From assembly GCA_964017235.1 (NCBI GenBank), contig OZ024929.1, forward strand, positions 65,381,603 to 65,445,602: 64,000 nt of DNA, written 5' to 3'. The translations under genes were made by a program, and so were the position numbers. Shown here one piece after another: positions 58,588 through 64,000 of this stretch. The stretch is from Sabellastarte sp. h YS-2021. Taxonomy: Eukaryota; Annelida; Polychaeta; Sabellida; Sabellidae. The notes under the pieces are model-generated. The model was given only the letters and a program-made list of their open reading frames with translations. It made no database searches and was not told where the DNA came from. How positions within the stretch are numbered: position 1 is the first letter of the stretch; every line of letters starts with the position of its first letter.

Positions 58588-59885
58588 TAAATAGATGTGG
58601 AGACAACGGATCTCCTTGTCTTATTCCTCTTTCAAGATTGAAATATGGAGTAGTTGCTCCATTGTTTATGATGCAACTAAAAATATTGTTATACAATGTT
58701 TTAATCCATTTTCTGAACTGATTTCCAAAATTCATTTGCTCTAGAGCTTTATGTAAAAAACTCCATTCAATGCTGTCAAAAGCCTTTTCGAAGTCAATGA
58801 AAAGTAAAATACCTTCTAATTTAAATTTTTTGGTGAGGTCCATTAAGTCTTGTATAATTTTGATGCTGTCAAATATGGTTCGACCCCTCACAAACCCTGT
58901 TTGATCATCATCTATAACATAAGGTAGAACATCTTTTAATCTTAAGGCTAGGGCTTTTGTTCCAATCTTAAGATCTACATTAAGCAAAGTTATAGGGCGC
59001 CAATTTTGATTTTTTTTTCTAATTTTGTCCTTTTTTTCAATAAGACTAATAACTGCCTGTCTGTGGGATGTTGAAAGTTCACCATGTTCAAAAGCAAAAT
59101 TTAAAGAGTCTGTAATGTATGTTCCTACTAAATGCCAAATTTTTTTGTAATGGAGTAAAAATCCTGAATGGAGCTATGTTCTTTACCCCAAGGAGGTATT
59201 AATTCTGAAATTTCACTAATATAGTTTATGTCATCCAACAATGAACAATTAAGTTTCCAAAATCCATTGCCACGATTCACTTCAGTTTTATTATCCAATT
59301 TCAATATTATAACTGAATGATCTGAGAAAACACCTGGTATGATATCAGCATTTACAACTGTATCTTGAATATTTACTGAAGTAAGCCAAAAGTCCAATCT
59401 GCACTGAATTAAGGGCCATTTCTGTCTCCATGTAAATCTTTTATTTGTTGGATACAATATTCTCCAGATATCTTGCAGATCGTATTGTATTTTCAAATTA
59501 TTAACCATATCCAAAGACCTAACCTTTAATTCATCATTCCCACCTAGTTTGTCTAATTGCACATTTTGTATCACATTCCAATCCCCCCCCCCCCTAATAT
59601 GACTTTATCTGAGATGTCCATATTCTGCATAACAAAAGCACCTTTAAGCTCATGGAAAACATCCACCTGTTCTTTCTCCTTATCTGGAGCATAAATGTTA
59701 CTTATTGTATAAAGTATGTCATTTATTGTTAAGACACATATGATAAATCTGCCATTGGTATCCCTATAACAACTCTTAACCTCAAAATCAATTCCAATTT
59801 TAAACAAAATCATTACCCCCTTACTGTGGTTTGTTCCATGAGCAAATATGATCCTGTTTCCCAATTCCCTCGTCCAGTTTCTACC
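58588..59885 (-). pseudogene. L1-Tx1-like LINE, 5' part: endonuclease and first half of RT (fragment A)
   Basis: Minus strand. 59885-59571 encodes an apurinic-type endonuclease N-terminus (GNRIIFAHGTNHSKGVMILF, ISNIYAPDKEKEQ, VILGG). 59574-59160 continues it (RFTWRQKWPLIQCRLDFWL, VFSDHSVIILKL), broken at a run of C (59581-59593) where the expected catalytic GGD-N is. Between about 59190 and 59160 an internal deletion seems to join the end of the endonuclease to the RT. Then follow NWRPITLLNVDLKIGTKALA, QTGFVRGRTIFDSI, LLFIDFEKAFDSIEW (palm aspartate) and RGIRQGDPLSPHLFIVC, where the Gypsy element interrupts it at 58588. It is 5'-truncated at about 59885. Several frameshifts show it is dead. 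Confidence 0.92.
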
Positions 59886-60130
59886 TACAATAAATTTATG
59901 CAGTAATTATTAAATAACAGCACCCTTTAAAATAGTTGTTGAATGCAATTTATACCATTTTTAAAAGGTGTGCATGGCAGCCAATTCCATGTATCTTCAA
60001 AATACTGTAATCACCTGCACAAATGTGTGATTTGCAGTCTTAATTTTGATGGTTGAAGTTCATCTTTTGTCAGCATATGTTACCATTTAAAGGAAAAAAA
60101 ACACTGGATTTCCCAATTTAAATTTACAAA
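59886..60130. other. Unannotated spacer between two LINE fragments
   Basis: No recognisable feature. Confidence 0.5.
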
Positions 60131-60239
60131 ACAATTTTTTTTTTCAAGAAATGGAAACATTGTATTCATGTGGTTGATAAGAGAGAATGTTTAAGGCATG
60201 AATATTACTACAATTACACATATCTTCATGTAGTAGAAG

Positions 60240-60284
<45 letters not shown>

Positions 60285-61236
60285 TACCACCATTAATATT
60301 CCATAACAGAGAAAGTGAATATTTATTTTTTTAACTTCTTTATTCAATATTAATACACTTTTAATTATTTGAAAAAATATTTGACAAAGGAAACAAAGGT
60401 CATATATGGATAGGATGGAATAGAAAGAAATTAGTTTGTTACTTAGGATGGAATAGAAAGAAAATAGTCTGTTAGATAAAGGGGTTTCCCCAGTGATTCC
60501 ATTTTTTCTCAAAGATGTCTTCATGTCCATTAAATTCAGACATAAGCTTCTGTTCATAATAGGCATGTTTAATTTCATTCACCGATAAATGTAAAACAGT
60601 TGCCATAAGGATAAAATTTGTGGCCCAGAAATTCTAATCATATATGATGTATCCAAGTATTTTAGTTGTGTACTTTTATTCTAGATATATACTAAATTTG
60701 GTTGTTGACCCAATGTTTTACATTATTCCACAGTTCTACTGCTTTATCACATATAGTTTCTGGAGAATTATTACATAATTGGCATGTGTTGTAGTCTTGT
60801 TCATATAATAATTAGTGTCCAAAATATTTTTAATAATTCTATTCTGAAACCAGATTAATTTGTTCTCTTGCATTGATTTAAAGCAAATATTGTAAGCAAC
60901 AGGCCAAAAATTTTGTTCAGAATCAAATTTTCCCACTTTGTCCAGGACATGCATTTTTTCTACATCTCTCATAAGTACTTTGTAAAAATTTTGGCAACTC
61001 TTTTTCACTTTTGAAAGGATTTGCAAATGAAAAGGGTAGCCAGGCCTTGCATAGCTATTCCTTATTAAAATATTTTGATGAAATTATGGACTAGTTTTTC
61101 ACTAGTGTTTTTTAAAATAATCAAGCATATTAATGTTAAGATAGTAGTAGTTTCTTAGATCTTCAATGAGTCTTACTTTACCATCTGTGTCAGTGATATC
61201 ACCGACTAATATATTATGGGGTTTGTGCACTAAAAA
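60131..61236 (-). pseudogene. Second L1-Tx1-like LINE, 5'-truncated 3' fragment
   Basis: Minus strand. From about 61200, VGDITDTDGKVRLIEDL and YYYLNINMLDYFK match the region after the RT core. 61026-60736 gives LSKVKKSCQNFYKVLMRD and ICFKSMQENKLIWFQNRI, then in a shifted frame a zinc-binding CQLC. Further on, EIKHAYYEQKLMSEFNGHED and EKKWNHWGNPF end at a stop near 60478. An A tract (complement of 60129-60139) marks the 3' end. An AT microsatellite interrupts the tail at 60249-60281. Multiple frameshifts. Same clade as the split element but a separate copy, since both contain a 3' end. Confidence 0.85.
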
Positions 61237-61316
61237 GAATAACACAATTGAACATTGAACTGTTAAGGTCGGGAGTTGCCACTATGACATAACATGGGGC
61301 TATTACACTAAAAAGA

Positions 61317-61512
61317 TCCCACCTCTGGGGCCGGGGTTCAATTCCCAGCACAACCTCAAGTGGGAAAGCTGGTAGTTACTTGCCGTTGGTCAGCAGTTTA
61401 CAGTACAGAACCCTAGCGAACTGTGTGTACTGGTTTCCTCTGCCCTTCCAACTACCCGTTGTGATATGACCTGTACAGTGTTGAAAGCGATGTAAAACCC
61501 CAAATGAATAAA
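61317..61512 (+). mobile_element. 5'-truncated tRNA-derived SINE with 13-bp target-site duplication
   Basis: TACACTAAAAAGA at 61304-61316 and 61513-61525. The body begins just before the B box (GGGGTTCAATTCCC), followed by AAAGCTGGTAGTTACTTGCCG, GTACTGGTTTCCTCTGCCC, GACCTGTACAGTGTTGAAAG, CGATGTAAAACCCC and an AAATGAATAAA tail. Same family as the split SINE in the 4.8-kb units. The neighbourhood also carries an older duplication: CACTAAAAAGAATAA and AACTGTTAAGGTC occur at 61228/61260 and again at 61516/61597. Confidence 0.9.
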
Positions 61513-61525
61513 TACACTAAAAAGA

Positions 61526-61967
61526 ATAATGTGCAATACCTGAAATGTTTTTATTAATAGAGAGAATATTTCACTTCTGCTGTAATTGAACACAAACTGT
61601 TAAGGTCAGGAGTAATAATATAACATCCTTTTTTCTTCAAAGTTAAAATTCTATATTTTCGTTCTAGTTACATTAGTTAGACTATATTACTTTGATTTCA
61701 GGTTCTAACCATTTAAAATGTCTAGTTTGATTCAATGTACTATGTGTTATTCTCATCATTATGATTTTTTTTGAATTGATAATCTTTACATCATTCATAT
61801 ATTTCTGACATTATACAGATTAAAGGTTAATTTGATTTCACAGTACTTCTTAAACAGACAACCATACACATAATATAATCTCAGCCTTTGCACTTAAGAT
61901 CAAGCAAAATGTTCAGACTATCTTTTTTCATAAAAATGATATTTACTATTTTAGACGGTCCCTTGAA
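61526..61967. other. Unannotated spacer
   Basis: Apart from the duplicated AACTGTTAAGGTC-GGAGT phrase near 61597, nothing is recognisable. Confidence 0.5.
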
Positions 61968-62938
61968 TACAGTCAATCACTGAAAATAAGAACGTGGAAT
62001 GTGCGAAGAATTTTAGGCCCCCCCCTAGGGCCACGTTCTTATTTTCCATACAGGAAACAGATGGTGGAGAATCATAGGAAGACCCATCACTTTTTTCACA
62101 AATTTCCACATACTTTTTGTTTTCAGTTTATGTTATGATCTGTATTCACTAGTTCCTGCTATATATATAGAAATATGAAGACAGATTGCAATTAACATTG
62201 TCCTGCATTATACTTTATTAGTCTTTTATGGGGTTACCTACAATCAATTAAGTTATCTTACTACTATGTGATGTTGTTTTGATGAGCTTCACCTGAGCAT
62301 GAGTGAGTAGGTAAGGGATTTAGAGATGAAACACACCACATTGTATTAACACTTATGTAATCAAAACATCAAAAGTTAAGTGGGTCTTTGCAACAATAAC
62401 TGATGTAGTTTGATGTCTTTGATATAGTTTTATCCTGAGTATATTTCAAACAAATTCTTTGTTACACCCTTCTTAAAAGGGCATTGAATAATTTCAATGA
62501 AACATTTCTTTTTTTCTTTTAAGCAGGGCTTTTCCTGAGTACATTTCAAACATTATTTGTGATACTTTTCCTGAAAAGCTTACAAACAAATTTCAATACT
62601 AAATGTCTTGTCATTGCTTTGCATTTTGTTTTTCCTTGTTGTATTTCAAAATTACAATATTATTCCTTACACTTTTTTTGAAAGTATCCTGAAAATAATA
62701 AAAAATTAAGTGCAGTTTAATATGATTCTTTAGACACATGAATGTTACTGTCATTTTTTTTTGTTGTTCTTGCAAGTTCTTTGAAATGGATGGAGGTATT
62801 TTGATGTTCTTATTTTTGGTAAAAATTAGCAGGCCCATTTTGCCCCACGTTCTTATTTTTGGTAAAAATTAGTAAGGCCATTTGGGGGGGGGCCACGTTC
62901 TTATTTTCGGGCGTTCTTATTTTCGGTGATTGACTGTA
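61968..62938. mobile_element. Mariner-type MITE with TA target duplication
   Basis: TA-CAGTCAATCAC at 61968 is inverted as GTGATTGACTG-TA ending at 62938. The match continues as GAAAATAAGAACG with one difference in the first 25 bases. The word CACGTTCTTATTTT recurs at about 62032, 62847 and 62894, next to C-rich or G-rich runs, so the subterminal regions are built from repeats of the TIR core. No transposase frame in the AT-rich interior. CAG start and TA duplication fit Tc1/mariner. Confidence 0.88.
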
Positions 62939-63084
62939 TGTATGCATGCATTAAATTGTTCCTATCATAATTGTCAATTAGCATTCATAAATAAGTCTTT
63001 TGGTCTGGTCTCATGTGGTAATCTGGGTTCACTCAATCTAGGTTGCCTGCTGTCTGCAATCTAATACTTTTGTGTCTTTTTCTG

Positions 63085-63863
63085 CTATATATCAGGTATT
63101 TCAGTTTGTCTTTGTGGTTCTATGTTACAATCATTAGTGTCACCATTGTTTCTAGAAACAATTTTGTTTTGCATTTTGCGGATAAACCTTCTGTTCCTTC
63201 TGCAGTGAGCGTCTTTTGTGGTTTGTACTATGTATGAGTGTGGTTTTTCTGTTGCTGAGATAATAATGCCCACGCGCCAATGTATATTGTACTATGACAG
63301 TGTCACCAGGTTTAAGTGGTGCTAATTCCAAGTACAGGCTTTGTAGTTTCTAATTCTGGTCTGTACTTTGTAGCAGACAGTAGTACAGATTTAACAGGTC
63401 TGTTATACAACAGTTCTGCAGGTGATGATAGGGAATAAGACACTAGTGTAGAATGAAGTAATAGAAAAGCTAGGTCTGTGCCACACTTTCCCAGGATGTA
63501 TTTTTTCAAGGTAGCCTAAGCAGTGCAGACAAGTGATTCAGCAAATCTGTTACTCTGAGGGAAGTGAGGGCTTGAGGTGACATGTTGGAACCCATATCTC
63601 AGACTGAATTGACAAAATTCCTTACTGCTGTAGCATGGACCATTGTCAAAGTAGAGTATGTGAAGGACACCATGTTCCGAGAAGATTTGTTTCAAATGTT
63701 GCACTTTGACCTTTGTACTTTCACCTTTCAATCTCCTCAAGATAGGAAATTTGCTGTAGTAGTCACTAGAGCTGTTATCATTGGTGATTTCTGTAGAACA
63801 ACGCTTGCCTTTTAGATGCGAGTTGAACTCGAGTAAATAACACAAATATAAATAAAATAACAA
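63085..63863 (-). pseudogene. Decayed Gypsy-type integrase fragment
   Basis: Minus strand, 63863-63516 encodes the end of an integrase core: DYYSKFPILRRL, YFDNGPCYSSKEF (second catalytic D), and SSPHFPQSNRFAES (catalytic E). An in-frame TAG at 63516-63518 is followed in the same frame by 63509-63312, with PAELLYNRPVKS and KYRP. In a shifted frame, 63273-63150 reads KPHSYIVQTTKDAHCRRNRR, the basic C-terminal domain. It belongs to a different Gypsy lineage from the intact element, judging by these motifs. RT and protease are not in the window. 63864-64000 shows nothing further. Confidence 0.82.
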
Positions 63864-64000
63864 TGTCTAATATTGCCAAATATTGTACACGGGTGGCATT
63901 GATTTGGGACGGTCATCAATTTGGGACACTTTTTCCCTTTAGGGATAACAAACTGTTTGTTTGACTTGACAGCACAAAAATGAATTTTAGAAGTATTACC

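Noticed and set aside
59581-59593. Run of 13 C as a functional motif
   Set aside because: It lies where the endonuclease should read GGD-N and most likely is homopolymer expansion or a sequencing slip in a dead LINE.
60144-60578. 144-aa frame with an IYIYIY stretch
   Set aside because: The stretch is an AT microsatellite inside the LINE tail; the true LINE frame differs.

Overview
The window looks like a repeat-dense stretch of a metazoan nuclear genome. It is AT-rich, has long non-coding gaps, and carries L1-Tx1-like and Jockey-superfamily LINEs, tRNA-derived SINEs, several MITE families, a long satellite and a Ty3/Gypsy element. The SINE tails and the dispersed AGGTCA-bearing repeats are of a kind I associate with molluscs, so a bivalve or other mollusc is my best guess. 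That is inference. I found no single-copy host gene, rRNA or canonical tRNA gene.

Layout. 1-6767 is a 147-bp satellite with higher-order structure, with decayed copies at 7556-7966. 8521-9120 is an unrelated ~154-bp degenerate tandem repeat. 9171-11420 (minus) is a broken gag/ORF1-like gene with a zinc-finger motif. 12584-13117 is a GC-rich palindromic MITE. 14882-16283 holds an AGGTCA-rich tandem repeat between two oppositely oriented LINE 3' tails, one continuing into a 5'-truncated Jockey-superfamily LINE.

18012-59885 is the main structure. One L1-Tx1-like LINE on the minus strand is cut into three collinear pieces (59885-58588, 48997-47972, 18814-18012) by two large insertions. Insertion 1 (18815-47971) is a head-to-tail array of six ~4.8-kb units with imperfect terminal inverted repeats. 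Each unit carries a SINE split by a Harbinger-type MITE, a second MITE, an intact SINE, and two oppositely oriented tRNA-like cloverleaves whose halves are in circularly permuted order. Insertion 2 (48998-58581) is a young, apparently intact Ty3/Gypsy LTR retrotransposon with near-identical LTRs, a tRNA-His-like primer site, gag, a textbook -1 frameshift signal, and an uninterrupted protease-RT-RNaseH-integrase. It also has an extra 3' gene where env would lie, encoding two C2H2 zinc fingers and a coiled coil. That gene opens exactly at a strong splice acceptor, and a consensus donor directly after an ATG lies in the LTR. The 5' LTR alone carries a 598-bp foldback MITE.

60131-61236 is a second L1-Tx1-like 3' fragment, 61317-61512 a SINE with target-site duplication, 61968-62938 a mariner-type MITE, and 63085-63863 a decayed Gypsy integrase.

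Strongest candidates for something new: the Gypsy accessory zinc-finger gene with its inferred spliced expression, and the permuted tRNA-like cloverleaves in the six-unit array. All comparisons were made by eye; no alignment or database search was run.
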